A stretch of DNA of 64,000 nucleotides from Excoecaria cochinchinensis. Taxonomy: Eukaryota > Streptophyta > Magnoliopsida > Malpighiales > Euphorbiaceae. The stretch is taken from assembly GCA_947683425.1 (NCBI GenBank), contig CANTUQ010000058.1:13579501-13643500 (forward strand), given 5' to 3'. A program made the translations under genes and the position numbers. The notes below the pieces were generated by a model. It worked only from the letters and a program-made list of their open reading frames with translations. It ran no database searches and was not told the origin of the DNA. Every line of letters starts with the position of its first letter. Position 1 is the stretch's first letter. Below are positions 14,229 through 27,030 of this stretch, in pieces.

Positions 14229-15029
14229 GTAGTTTGTCTACAGTGCTATGAATCTAGGACAAGCTGATAGCTGTTTTTGCTGGTGTAACAGGAATATCTT
14301 TTGCAGCCTTTCCTCTAAGCAAGACCTTTCCTTTGGCTCTAGCACAGGCTTTAACATGTGGTGCTGCTGGTGCATTCTTAGTTTACCGAATCATCAACAA
14401 GCAGCTTGATCATCTCCTTGTGAAAGCTTCATCAATAAAACCACAGCCAAAGGAGAATACAATCCAACACAAAAATATATGCTTTTTATCTGATTTTGCA
14501 AGACCAACTGGTACCCAATTAGAGATAGTTTATAGGGTTTTCGGAGATATACAGGTACTCTCAGCCTGCTTCATGTCATTTGCTCATGGTGGAAATGATG
14601 TATCCAATGCAATAGTTCCTTTAGCTGTTGCATTGTCTATTCTTCATGGTGGTGCTAGTGGAACCAAGATTGTTATTCCAACTAATGTTCTAGCATGGGG
14701 AGGGTTTGGTATAGTAGTCGTGCTGACAATTTGGGGGGTATAGGGTGATAGCAACAATTGGAAAGAAGATAATAGAACTTACACCAACTAGAGGGTTTGC
14801 AGCAGCTTCTGTTGCTCTGGTTGCATCAAAGCTCATATTACCAATTTCACCTACGCATACTTTGGTAGGTGTAGCCATGGGTGTAGGATTTGCAAGGGGA
14901 CTCAACAGTGTTAGAGCAGAAATAGTTAAAGAGATTGTGGCTTCATGGCTTATAACAATCCCAGCGGGTGCTACCTTTGCAGTTCTCTATACATGGGTCT
15001 TTACCAAGCTATTGTCTTACATATTATGA
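14229..15029 (+). pseudogene. PHT2-1: PHT2;1-like plastid phosphate transporter, C-terminal part, broken
   Basis: The frames give the C-terminal third of a PiT-family plastid inner-envelope phosphate transporter: VFAGVTGIS, FPLSKTFPLALAQAL, PTGTQLEIVYRVFG, then the family signature SFAHGGNDVSNAIVPLA (14574-14625), VLAWGGFGIV, ATIGKKIIELTPTRGFA, ISPTHTLVGVAMGVGFARG and VREIVASW-like VKEIVASW. Breaks: a frameshift near 14266, an extra G in the G run at about 14733-14738 that shifts the frame before ATIGKK, and a short in-frame loss after TRGFA. No introns interrupt the aligned part and the N-terminal two thirds are absent. A retroposed or fragment copy is likely; 5' truncation fits retroposition, but no poly(A) follows. 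Confidence 0.85.
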
Positions 15030-15680
15030 GTCTACATTTTACATAGTTAAAAATGAACAGTTGGATGTATGTGATTAATCAAAATCACTCATATTTTTTT
15101 GATAGAATTCTTGAAATTATTGTATTGTTTTGAGCTAATATGATCTCCTTCGATTGGAAATCATGATATATATGGGACAGGAAACAAAATTTGTTTTTCT
15201 TGTTGGTCAATGCATTTGAAAGTTCATGGTTGTTATTCAATCTTAGTAATACTGATCAGTTCAAACCCAAGCTGATTATATTAACAGTTCAAACTCAAAA
15301 TTTTACCAACAAATAAACAAAAATAGGTATTGAAACCCAGCAAAAGTTTGAGGCATGGATTATGGAAGAGCAGCAAATGCACAAATAGCTCAGAAAGTGA
15401 GGGGAGTATTGTCCCAGCCTTTCAATATTATTATTTTTTTAGTAAGGTGAAATACTTTTGTTTTTCACTGCCGGCCAGCTCTTTGTAATCTAATATGCTG
15501 CCATATGCCCAAGATAAAACCAATGCTTAGGAAACTCATAACAGAGAAGAAGGGAATAGGCTCTTCTTTTTCTTCGTGTCCACAAGAAAATCAAAGTCAC
15601 CCATGGATAGATTGATAAAAAAAGCATTAACACAACAATGATTAGGTTCTAAAGCACATCCTTCTGCCATCATCATACTC
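15030..15680. other. Intergenic stretch, nothing recognised
   Basis: AT-rich DNA between two gene fragments. No coding frame, repeat border or RNA gene was recognised. Confidence 0.5.
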
Positions 15681-16057
15681 TCACAAGCTTGAAAAAAAAT
15701 TGACGTTCATCTTCTTCATTCTTCCAATAATCCAATTGTTATGAAGCACACGGCAACCAATTTTCGCATAGGTTTCTTTTACATTGTGCTTCTTACATAT
15801 GTCTAAGTATGCACCGTTAAGGAAGAGGTCTCTATCCAAGAAGTTAACAGTAAGATTTGTTTCAGGTTCCACACATCTATTATCGCCAACGTGATGGGAT
15901 CCACCTTCCCCACATAATGTGTCATAGAAGCTACGCTGCTCAGACAAGCCTGAACTTGCTGCATGCTTCACCACCTTCTCCATTGCTGCAATTGTTGAAG
16001 CATCTGAACGAGCAAAGTAGAAGCCGGAATTCAAGCGCCTAGGCAAATTAACAGGTC
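15681..16057 (-). pseudogene. RAY1: Orphan exon of a GT77 / RAY1-like nucleotide-sugar transferase
   Basis: On the minus strand an open exon follows a good acceptor (TTCCATTTGTAG at about 16058-16069). It encodes GPVNLPRRLNSGFYFARSD, TIAAMEKVVKHA, FYDTLCGEGG, DNRCVEPETNLTV, FLDRDLF, NGAY, then VLHNNWIIGRMKK and a stop. This is the C-terminal part of a nucleotide-diphospho-sugar transferase domain (PF03407, GT77 type), closest in my recollection to the arabinofuranosyltransferase RAY1, a Golgi enzyme of cell-wall glycosylation. No upstream exon is visible in the next kilobase, where simple AT-rich DNA and then the METTL21-like gene follow. It is best read as a displaced last exon. The symbol is tentative. 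Confidence 0.7.
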
Positions 16058-17041
16058 CTACAAATGGAAATTAATTTATAGCACAAAAGTGAGAAAAACA
16101 ATCTCACCATACTACAATCCAACTGGAGGAGAAAGAGAACACCAGAGAAAGAAATAGAAATATAAACATAAACGCCGAAAAAGGAAAGAGAAAGATGCCG
16201 GTGAGATTGAAACAAAAAGAGATGGATAATGAAACTGAAAACGGCTGGTAGAACAGAAAGAGTGAAAAATAAATTGTATTTCTAAAAATAAAAATTTAAA
16301 AAGTGACATTTATGAAAGATTTTTAGAAAATGTGGTATTTTTGAAAAAAAAAAAAAAGTTAATAAGGTAATATTTGGAATAATTTCCTCTCTAATCTACT
16401 AGGGGCACAATGAGGAAATGATTAGGGAGACGGCAGTAAATTTACCCAGCCATTAGTTATGCTATTGAAGGAAATTAATTTAGTCCCTAAAATAAATATT
16501 TCTGGTCCATACTTTATTAGTCGGGGCACAGGGGCAGGTAATTTAGACCACCCGGAAATCATTAGATGGACGAAACGGAACCCTGACCCCTCTTTTCTCT
16601 ATCCCTCTTCTGCCCCTACAAATCCTCACACCTTCCCTCTCTCCCAATTTCAGTAGGACTAACAGAGCTAATTTGAGTGAACCCTACCCATTGTGACATA
16701 ACATAAGCTGCCTATGTGACTTTAAGTTTCTTTGGTTGAAGTCAATGCACAAACACATCACTCTGTTGTATATCCCATGGCAACGGAACTGCCAAAAGCC
16801 TATAGCAGATTTTTTGAGATGAAAATCAGAGAGCAATCGACCAGCCGGCCTGGGCAAATTGATGAAATTAAAGACTGAGACATCAAACAAGTAACAAGAT
16901 TACCACTTTGTTGATTATGTAGTAGCTTCACCCACTTGTTATTTTGTGCCACCAGCCAGTCCGAGTGTAATCAAATTGATGAAATAATAGATTGCAACAT
17001 CAACAGTTACAGCATTTACCACTGTTGATTATTCAGTAGCT
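16058..17041. other. Intergenic stretch between the RAY1-like exon and the methyltransferase gene
   Basis: No supported gene on either strand. Its right part should hold the 3' UTR of the minus-strand methyltransferase gene. No transposon border was recognised. Confidence 0.5.
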
Positions 17042-19558
17042 TCATACCATTAAATCTATTTGGTCTTTGGACTGTGGATCTCTACATTTAATGCAGTATA
17101 CACGAGATCCAAGGTGCTCAACCTCAAGCCCAGCAACCTCACAACCATTAAAAAAACAAGATTCATCCTCCTTGCCAATCCTGCGCCTCCAACTCATTAA
17201 AAATGCTGGCCTGGGCAATTCCATATATCTTCCTGCCAGCATCAGGTAAGAAAATGAGCAAACTCACAAATCTCAAATTCAACTATCTCCTACAAGAAAT
17301 TAAAGATTGGTTAAGACACTACCTCCATTTTGTTCATTTGCAGTGACTACTTTGTCATTTTTTGGCTTGTACGATTTAAGGAGAAAAGAAAGAGTTTTTA
17401 TCAAACTCGAGTACTGTTTTACATCTGCAAGGATGGAAATGAAACAAGACTGTCTTAAAAATTTGTAGGTAAGAAAATGAGTAGGAAGCTCATAGTGAAA
17501 TTTCAATATAATACAAGCAGTTTGCCAATTATTGGGCTAGCAGATTAGCATTTGGCAACAACTGGAAGGTGATGCATTTTATCTCTTGCAAGACAGGATA
17601 CAAGATATTCAAATCTACTATGCAATACTAAGTTACTCGGAAACTTTCGTCTACTTTTTCCTTAAACTATTGTTCTTTGGTTGGCAGAATGAGAAAAACA
17701 AGCATACGGGACTATTCAAAAACAAGGGAACCAGCAGAATAAAATATGGAGAAGAAAAAAAAAAAGCACGAAAAGCACTAGATGAAAGAGTTTACTATAC
17801 AAGAAACATGCAAGCAAAAGCAAGTGGTCTTCACTTCCAGATCCAGAAGTGTAATGGATAGTCTCCACTATCTATACTTCAAATGAAAGGTCAAGCTCAT
17901 CTATCAATGATCAACCACCAAGAAATCCTTTAAATGCTTCTAAACATCCAGATACTTGCACTGGAATGAATGTAAGATTTCATGCGTGCAGTCCACTAAT
18001 GATGTATAGATGTCAGCAAGAAAATTGACTCCACAATACTATCAACTCTCAAGTCTCAAGACTGGGATAACTAGCTAAGCATGGGCTTCCTACACGTGCT
18101 TGATTCTAGCTAAGCATGCCCTTTTCAGAAAAAGAAAAAAATCTTAAGCTCGCAGATAAGGAGAGGTTAAATTTGGATGCCTTCATTTGCAGTTTAAAGA
18201 ACATCAATAATTTGCAAAATTGACAAACAAAAACTTACACAATAATATGTCACTAGCTATAATCAGGTCCCAATCAGGATCAGCAGTTGGGAAGGTATCA
18301 CCCCATGAATCTGAGAACAAATGACAGCTTCAGTTTTACACAAGTTAATGCAAGAAAACTATTTAAAAGAAAAAACAGACAAGAGAAAAGGGTAAAAAAA
18401 ATTATTTCTTTAGCACTATGACAATAATAACGACTAACAGAAACCAGGCGCATCTGTTGCTCGTGATCATTATTGAGACTTGAGAGAATAGAAGGGCATC
18501 ATATAAGAGATGTAGGTGTTACAGAAACCAACATATCACTTGGAATTCTATTTGCGTTGCATAATTGACTATTTTATGTCCAAGAGAAAGAAGTCCCCTA
18601 ATGGCTTATCAGCATACAAAATTACATTATGTTTACTCTAATATTTTTCTCCCATGCAGTTAGATGTCTTAAGTAACATACGTTTTATGTGAGGAAGGGC
18701 AGGTGTGATTCCATTAGCCCAGCAATTCTGAGCTATGTTCTCTTCAATTTCCTCATCACTGTAGTCTGATGTAGTGATGTCAAGATTAAATTGTTTTCGA
18801 AGAAAAACTGCCAAAGCTCCTGTGCCACTGCCATTGAACAAAAATTATTTACATCGACTTTAATTTGAAATCATATAGAAGAAAGCCATCAAACGATTAA
18901 ACTAAAATTACAAAGGCAATAAGTGAAAGAAACAAATAAGTGAAAGAAACAAACATTGGGTGGAAAAAAAAAATCTCATAATGCTGAAGAGAATGAAAAT
19001 AAGAAAAAAAATACCTGCCCAATTCGATGCAGCGGCGTCCTTCAATGTGAGACTTATGCTGAACTAACCATTCTGCAAATGCGAATGTCCCCGGCCAAAG
19101 TAAATTAGCATTCAATTGGTGAAAAGAAAATTCTCGAATAACCAACTCCTGCATAAAAGTCAAAAGATGTAGAATATGCTAAGAACATAAAACTTTACTA
19201 AAAATCAATCAACCATTTCTGAACAAGAAACACCAAGCTATTTATACTAACACAAACACCTAAATCCTCACATAATAAAATGCATAAATTGATACAGAAA
19301 ACTGAATATTCGGATTCAAGTCTAACAAACGGCCTGCCAGAGAGCTTTAATTACCATTCCAGAAAAACTGTGCTTCCTCTCCACATAGCTGTGTTTGGTT
19401 TCCTTCGTTTCCTCATCTGAGCACCAAAAAGACGCAACACATGAGAAAGAAAATATAAAACAAATTCAAAACATTTAAAAGCAACAACAGTGGATACCAG
19501 TAGAGGAGTCATCGTCGCCGGCGAAAAGTGAAGAAGGCGAGAAGAGAGCGATGTCCAT
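17042..19558 (-). CDS. METTL21-like (Methyltransf_16 family) protein methyltransferase
   Basis: Seven exons on the minus strand keep frame and give 255 residues: 19498-19558, 19355-19416, 19015-19148, 18682-18827, 18239-18310, 17323-17424, 17042-17232. All introns are GT..AG. The product starts MDIALFSPSS and has an acidic N-terminus. It then shows ELVIREFSFHQLNANLLWPG, SAM-binding motif I (CIELGSGTGALAVFLRK, split by intron 3 at residue 86), DITTSDY, and WDLIIASDILLY, which sits where Methyltransf_16 enzymes carry their DxxY-type motif. AFLMSWRRRIGKEDESCFF and GSRVYCIK close the fold. Family members are SAM-dependent protein-lysine methyltransferases; the substrate of this plant clade is not evident. 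All core motifs are intact. The upstream in-frame ATG at 19660 lies outside the conserved start, so 19558 is preferred. Confidence 0.88.
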
Positions 19559-20431
19559 CGATGAGCACTTAGTAAGGAGAACCCGTAAAAATGGAATTAC
19601 ATTAGGTACGCAAAGTCTGGAGCAGTGAGCATGTCCATTATCATCAATGGGCTGGCCCAACCTTAATTAATAAGCCCATGTATATTTACCCAAGTCCATT
19701 TTTATAAATAGAATATAAAATAAAATAAAAACATGGAATGCAAACCATGAAGATGTCAAATTCCATAGTCAACGAACGTGTTGTATTTTAAATTGATTTT
19801 GATGAATGCAGGCAGGCATGAATATTCCTTGGGATATTCAATGGGGCAGATGGTTAGGCTTAATTTCTAATTCTTTAAAGGATAAATATTTGTAAGATTA
19901 TAGGATTACTCAAACCCACAAGAAACATAAAAGCAAACAAATCAAACAAGAGGAAAAGGTTCAAGATGGAGAAATTACGGATAAAGTGCAACAAAATAAG
20001 ATAATAATTTCCTTAACCAAAACATCTTTAAATCCCAACAATGCGTGGTGGCCGGCTATCATAATCAACAGATCCTTAGGATCAACAATTTTAAATAGAT
20101 TCTGCTACAACATTTCATTATTAGCTTATTCCAATATATATATATATAGTCCATTGATTTTTCAACCCATAAAAACATTTGTATTACAATGACTTTTAAC
20201 CATTAAATGGCATAATAATAATAATAATAACACATATCGTTAAGTAGTAGTATTATATGCAAACACGTAGGTGCACCGAAATAACAGAAAATAAATAAAC
20301 AAAAGACCAGGCTGACTGCTGACTCCCTAACACTTAATAATATGTGTATATAAAAGCTAAGTTTCGCCTCTCCCCTTACCAGAGTTAATCAGTCACCCTA
20401 TCAAAAAGAGCCTAAGAAGCAAGCAAAGAGT
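19559..20431. promoter_or_regulatory. Shared upstream region of the divergent methyltransferase and GDSL1 genes
   Basis: The methyltransferase gene reads left and GDSL1 reads right from this 873-bp gap. TATATAAAAG at 20347-20356 lies 76 bases before the GDSL1 ATG, a plausible TATA box. No TATA box was seen close to the methyltransferase start. No transposon border was recognised. Confidence 0.55.
20347..20356 (+). promoter_or_regulatory. Probable TATA box of GDSL esterase 1
   Basis: TATATAAAAG, 76 bases before the ATG. A transcription start about 30 bases downstream would leave a 5' UTR of about 45-50 bases. Confidence 0.55.
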
Positions 20432-21843
20432 ATGGTTGGGCCAGTTCGACCCCACATTGTTTTATTTGGTTCTTCCATTGTTCAGTTCAGTTACAGTTAT
20501 GAAGGATGGGGAGCTATTCTTGCTGACTTGTATGCTCGTAAGGTAAATAGTCATTCGTAATTGCTTTTTTATTTTCTTTTTTTTTTATTTATTTATTAAT
20601 CTTGCTGTTGAATATTATGCGAGTGCAGGCAGACATATTGTTGAGAGGCTATGGAGGTTGGAATTCAAGAAACGCTGTGCAGGTTCTTGATCAGGTTTTT
20701 CCAAAGGTATTCTCATGTCTATTTTTATTTTTATTTTTTTTACAAGAAATTACTGCTTAAATTTCATTGTTGTATGTATGTATTTTATATTGATTAAGGC
20801 ACTAATAAATAAAGTAATTGATTTTTGAATATGAAAGGATGCAGCTATACAACCTTCACTAGTTATTGTTTATTTTGGAGGAAATGATTCAATGCAACCT
20901 GTCTCAACTACTGGGTTTAGTCCTCATGTTCCACTTCCTGAATACATTGAAAACATGAAGAAAATTGCTCTCCATCTCAAGGTACATCTCTAATTTCCAA
21001 ACTATATAATAAAATATTATTTCAGCATTTAATTAATTTACTAGTATCATGTGATTAATTGGCAGGACCTTTCAGAGAAGACACGAGTCATCTTTCTGAG
21101 TCCCCCACCCATCAATGAGGAAATGATCAGAGAAATTTATAGGTTTTTTTTTTTTTGACATATTAAAATTATTATTATCATAAAAAAGAGATTTAATTAT
21201 GTATTTAAAATTAATAAAATTATGAAAACAGTTGCGAAACGGGTCGAACAAACGAAGGGTGCAGAATATATTCAGAAGCTTGTATAAGATTGTGCGAGGA
21301 GATTGGAGTGAAAGGAATTGATCTTTGGAGTGCAATACAACAAAGGGATGATTGGCTGACTACTTGTTTTCTGTAAGTTTTTTTTAGTGAATTAACTAAT
21401 TATAGTTTTATTGGACTGATGTGCTAATTACTAATTACGATAAAGTGATAAAAGAATTTTTTATAATCAAAATATATATATCGGGTATGCCAACATGTGG
21501 TTGTTGTGGCATTCCATGTTAGTTTTTGAAGTTTTTTCTGACTAAAAGTCTTTGTGATTTTTTTGATAATTAGAGCACAAGTGCAGTGACTTGCAATATC
21601 CAATTTTATCTAATGATTATAAGAATTAAAAGATATGTATAATTTGGTTGGAAAAGGGATGGAATACATCTATCAGGAGAAGGGAGCAAAAGAGTGGTGA
21701 AGGAGATAATGAGAGTGGTGAGAGAGGCAGAGTGGGAGCCAAGTCTGCATTGGAAGTCACTCCCAAGTGAATTTGTAGGAATTACACCTTTTGATTCTGA
21801 AGCTTCTGCCTCCTTTTGCCCGAGGCATTTGCAATGGGAATAG
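20432..21843 (+). CDS. GDSL esterase/lipase, CPRD49 type (copy 1)
   Basis: Six exons give 245 residues: 20432-20542, 20629-20706, 20838-20981, 21066-21142, 21232-21372, 21657-21843. The SGNH/GDSL-hydrolase blocks are present: VLFGSSIVQ near the N-terminus (GDS replaced by GSS, nucleophile predicted Ser15), GYGGWNSR (block II glycine), VIVYFGGNDS with Asn79 (block III), and DGIHLSGEGS with Asp185/His188 (block V). There is no signal peptide, as is usual for the CPRD49 / isoamyl-acetate-esterase-like clade, so a cytosolic hydrolase is likely. The native substrate is not known. At the exon 5/6 joint this copy encodes Leu where its paralogue at 34602 has Arg. The start ATG is in the conserved MVGP context. 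Confidence 0.92.
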
Positions 21844-22571
21844 AATCAAATATTGTATACATATACATACTCTTTGCTTTCTACTTTTTCAATTTTAATT
21901 CATACATCTATAATGTAATATTTTAATTTATTTTATTTACAAGTATGATTGCATTTATGATTTATAGATGGAATATCAATAATTTGACATTATTATTATT
22001 ATTATTTGTGTGGTATAAATAAGTACTGAGATATTGGATCCACAGTTCAAAGAACACTTCATTTTTTTCGCTCTCTTTTGTACTTTTAATGTAAAATCAA
22101 AGTATAAAATATAAGAATTATAATTACTCGTTTTATTTTATTGAAGGTCTTTCAATACCAGAAATTCAAAGATTGAAAATTTAATATTTTTTTTACTTAA
22201 TGAGAGATCAATTTTCATCCCACGCTTCCAAAAATGTAATAATAATTATAATAAAATAAACAGTTCCATGCTTTATAAATTTCAATGGGCAAGAATTTAT
22301 AGATTTTAATCTACGGTCCAAAAACCATGTGTAATTGTTCAATAATGGGATGGCCAATACAACATATACTAGCACAGCCTTATGATCATTATCATCTACC
22401 ATCTTCCAGGACACAACAAAGTTGACAAGATAGCTATAAATTAATGTTATTCAAACTTAAACTACTTTAGAAAATCCATGGATTTGCTGAGGATCTTTTG
22501 AAAATAAAGTTCAACTAACACCCACCCTTTCCATCTTGAACTTGGCAATCTCAAGCAAAATCAAACCACAG
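21844..22571. other. Intergenic stretch between convergent GDSL1 and RGTB
   Basis: It holds the two 3' UTRs, facing each other. AT-rich, with short ATT runs and no further gene. Confidence 0.55.
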
Positions 22572-22681
22572 TTAGCTACCAATGAAAATCTTGTTTACGA
22601 CATCCACAGGCAAGGCATAAGCTGGATCTATGGCTTTCAATCCAGGATATTCCAGAAGTGAAAGACCTATATTATCAAAGA

Positions 22682-22723
<42 letters not shown>

Positions 22724-25700
22724 TAAATAAAAACTGAATTCTGGAATCAATAATATAATCTTAACCTGGGATACACGCAGGACAGGAAAGAATATAAAGC
22801 AGTTGGACACATTACCAAGTTCAATGGGTACATCAAGAAGTATATGAATCCTGACCACCACTACAAATTAAATTGAGAACGTCCATAACTATTTAATCTA
22901 GTCTCAGCGCCTCAGTTTGTGAAAGGCACTCTATCTTCATAATGCACATGCCTAGGAACTAAGGTGCTCATACCTAAGGCAGGCCTTGTTGTTATATATT
23001 ACTAATTCATCAGCCATGGATACAAATTATTCAGACATTGCTTCTGTATATACAATATCAAAAATCAAAATAAACAAATGCAAAAATTTAAAGGGAAAAG
23101 AAAAGATGAATTGATTACATTATTATTTACATCGGTTTAAATGTGATGAAAATAATCATGAAGAACAGACAAATTGCATAATTTAGTCCTTGAACTTGTC
23201 ATGTTTGTTCCATTAAGTCCTTTTTCCCATAGTATCACTCAACAATTACTATTATTCTATATAATCTCTAAACAATTACTTCTGTTCTACCATATCTCCT
23301 AAACAATTACCTGTACACTTATAGTTGAAAAATTGACATAATTGAGAGATAAGGATTTAATTGTATTTCTTGTTTTAGGAAAAAAAATATATTGTCAAAA
23401 AACTGAACATAACAAAACAGAAAAATAGGTATACCATAAAACATATACAATTATGTTTATGGACTAAATTATGCATTTATCTTAAAAAATATTATTTCGA
23501 TTTCGATGATGAGCAAGTCTTATGGCTGCTTTGGATTATTGTACTTAGAAGGCATTCATTCATATTTTAGGATATGTTTATGTGTTAATTAACACTATAA
23601 GCTTAGTTTTCTCATGATAAATTGTTTTTTGCATCTCACATCTGCCAAGCATGCACCTATGCCCTAGGACCCTTAGCACCTTGATGCACCTTCTGCCTTT
23701 ATAACTATGACTATGAGTATGCAATGCATTTAACTAGGAAGATTCAAATGGTGCTTGTATAGGATAGGAAATAATCCTACTCTGGAGATGGACAAAAGAA
23801 GATACTGCTTTAGATGGCAAAAATCAAAAAACATCAAGTTGCAGCGGATATTCTTCCCTGCTTTGAAAAGTGAAGAAAAAAATAAACACGGAACAATTGG
23901 AAGAGCCAATAAGGAAAGAAAACCAAGAAGAAAATATTTGTTTACTGACATTTGGAAAACAAGGATTTTCCCTAAGACGAGCAGGGTCCCTAGCAGCTCT
24001 TAAGAAATCAAGGAAAAATAAAGGGGTATAAAGAGAAAAACCACAAGCCCACATGTCCAAAACAAAAATAAATAAATAAATAAATAAAGCTCTTATCAAA
24101 TAAAGCAATGGCAAGAAAAATAAGTACCAGCTACTCCAAAATATGTGTGAAAAACATCAACAGCATCATCAGGTCTATCTGAAATTCCTCCTTTCTCTGT
24201 GTCCTGCTTAGGAAATATTTAGCAGGGGAAAAAAGAGATTAAAACTAATATTTCATATTTCAGAATGCCAATACCAACAATAGCACTAGGTTCTCTTGTT
24301 CATTACAAAAAGAAAACACTAACCTGACAGTTTAAGATAAACTTAACAAGCTTTTCCTTGTTGATCCAATGAACTCTGTCAATCATTATCAAGCTAGAAA
24401 GGACCCACCAAGAGTAACAAACCTAAAGTCATTCAACATATAATTATAATCAGAATATCTAGAAATATATTTATAGAAAGTAACTCATTTTTGAGAGAAA
24501 TACCGACATCAGGAAGTTTCTCGGGGCGGCCATTTAGACCTCCAGATTTGACCTGTCGCTCACATAGCCACCATCCAAGCAGATCCTTGTCAACATGATG
24601 GAGAGACCCCATAATAGCAAGGGCACCAACGCAGCAGAATACTGCAATCAGCAGAAGCATAATGAAATTTTAACAGGCATTTTTACCTATAACGGCTAAT
24701 CATAAACTTTGGTAGCACAATCCGAGTAAAATATCAATTTCTAATTAAGTAGTTTTTCTTTTTTATTTTTTTTTTCAAGGAAAAAAAATAACAGACAAAA
24801 AAGCCAGAGGCAGATTCATAATGTGTATGACAAGTTGAATGAATATTAAAAAAACAGAAGAAGCTCTTTTGTTCCAAGTCTTCTAATGAATTTCTGCTTT
24901 TCCTTCTACAAGTAAACTTGGTCTTTAAGTATCTCCAAAAGCACGAAAAAGCACTACCACCATCATTCAAAATATCAAGTATTCATCTGTTTAATTTAGG
25001 ATGAAAAGGAGCACTTCAGTTAACAGGTGATTGAGTTTGCAAGATTAATTTGCAATTCATTGCTAAAAGAGACTCTTTTCTTTTTAAAATAATGAGACAT
25101 ACATGCATTCAAACAATATGGTATATGTCATAGCATAGGTCATAGTTTTCTTTTATAGCTGAAAATTTTTAATAATTTTCTTTAACTCACAAAAACACAT
25201 TTTTCATAGGTTTAAGTGGATCAAAACTAATGAAAGACCAATTCCTACGAGGGAACAGATTGTGATACACTCTCAAGGTATAATCTGCTTTGACTTGTAG
25301 GTCCAAGATTTTGTCTTTTGAGAAAAGAGCCCTTGAGGGGAATTTACAAATCAAGAGCTACTTGACATCATAAACCACAAGTTTTTCTTAGCTCTCCATT
25401 TATGCAAGATATGGTATCATCAAAAGCTCCCCCTCTCCCCTAAGCTAGAGAGGCTTCAGCTACTATCTCGCAAGCCAATATTGCCTTTCCTCTAGCACCA
25501 ATGATCACGGACCAATTCTATACTGGATCAGAACATTCTACACTCTCGAGGTGTCATACTCTTCGACTCACTGGCCACAGTTTTGTACTTTTAAAGAAGG
25601 GCGTTTTGAAGGAAAGAGAAAATAACTGGCTTCATAAAAGAAAATCTCTCTTAGTACTTCACTCATGTGAGATATGATGCTGTCAAAATCTATAAACTTT

Positions 25701-27030
25701 TCAAAGTGGTGCTAGACGACAAAAGGAAATTAATTTGCAAAGAATTTCAAAATTCAAGGTGAACAGAGAGACATACTCTGTCCAGCATGAGACTCCCCAC
25801 CAGGAGTGCATCCAAATCCACCATCCATATTTTTGCAGCATAAAATGTAGTCAACAGCCTTGTCAACATTTATTTTGTCCAGATGATGCAATAAAGAGAG
25901 ACAGCATACTGCAATATAAGAGAACCTATCCAAAACGAATTTTAAGATTAATAATTCAAAAACAACAGAAGATATAATGTAGCATTTGTTATTAAAAGGA
26001 GCACCTTGTATCCACTTCACCCCACATGTCTCCAGAAAAAGATCCATCTTCATTTTGCAACCCAGCAATATCTGACTAAAGAACTAAGGACAAAAAAAAA
26101 AGAAAATACTGTTATAGTTTGGATCTTCACTTTAGATTGTCAATTCTATTAAGTTGTTGTACATTGTAGGAGTCAATCCATGGCTAAAACTATTTTGCAG
26201 TCCGTCTCTGAGCCATCAGAAACTGAATAATTCTCACTCCAAAAACCATAATTAACACTGGTTAGCTAAGTTGGGATTATTCATCAAACCCAAAATGCCG
26301 TTGTCTCACCATAGTCCTGACAACAAGTAACCTTCACATGCTAATTTACAAGCTTGCAAACAGCTCATAGTGGCTGTCACCAAACAAGAAGTCCAACAGC
26401 AATGCAAGAAGGATACAGTGTGAAACTTTATCAACATCAAGTACATTAAGCTTGTCAAAAAGCGCCAGCACTTGGACTGCACTCAGCGTATACAAAATAT
26501 GGGGATCATGTCCAATATTACCAGCAAAACCACCTGCATGATAAAGTTTTTATGAGTAATTTAACTACATGCGATCAATTATTTCACCTCTTTGCCTTCA
26601 AACTAATGTTTATTTATGACTTCCATGTTTGGACTTCCTTATCTTGCATGTATCTTCTATAAGACTACTCTCCAAGAGCACATACATGGGAACGAAAAAA
26701 AAATCAAATTAAATGAAATTGCTTCTAATACCGGACTCATGCTGGCATTGCATAATCCATTCAGTTACTTCATCCGAATCCACTGCACCAAGCTTTCCCA
26801 AAAGATCTAGAGTGGTCAATCCCCAATATGCTCCATTCATTCTTAAGTGCTCCATCACCACAGCTTCGATACTGTCCTTTCTCTTTAATAACATGAGACA
26901 GTGAATAAACAGGACAAGTCAGTCAAAGTAAGTCGTGTATACAAAAATATAACCAAGGAAAAGTAATAAAGCATACCTTTTCAACAGATAAAATGTATTT
27001 AACATGATTATCGACAGCCAGCTCTCCCAT
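22572..27030 (-). CDS. RGTB: Rab geranylgeranyltransferase (type II) beta subunit
   Basis: Nine coding exons on the minus strand give 313 residues: 26977-27030, 26732-26882, 26417-26533, 26005-26071, 25777-25925, 24508-24641, 24324-24422, 24128-24203, 22572-22666. RGTB pairs with the alpha subunit and, with REP, transfers geranylgeranyl groups to C-terminal cysteines of Rab GTPases for membrane trafficking. Prenyltransferase repeats are visible (HESGGFAGN, LQNEDGSFSGD, CKNMDGGFGCTPG, RQVKSGGLNGR, KGGISDRPDD). Predicted zinc ligands Asp224, Cys226 (LPDVCYSWW) and His276 (VFHTYF) have the spacing of rat Asp238, Cys240 and His290. GESHAGQIFCCVGAL is intact. One donor, after LPD (GTCGGT), is weak. 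The first coding exon opens with ATG right after an acceptor, so the 5' UTR is probably split. A (AAT)n run lies in the last intron. Confidence 0.93.
22682..22729. repeat. (AAT)n microsatellite in the last RGTB intron
   Basis: About 13 AAT units followed by AAAT variants, about 15 bases inside the intron from the acceptor side. Confidence 0.95.
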
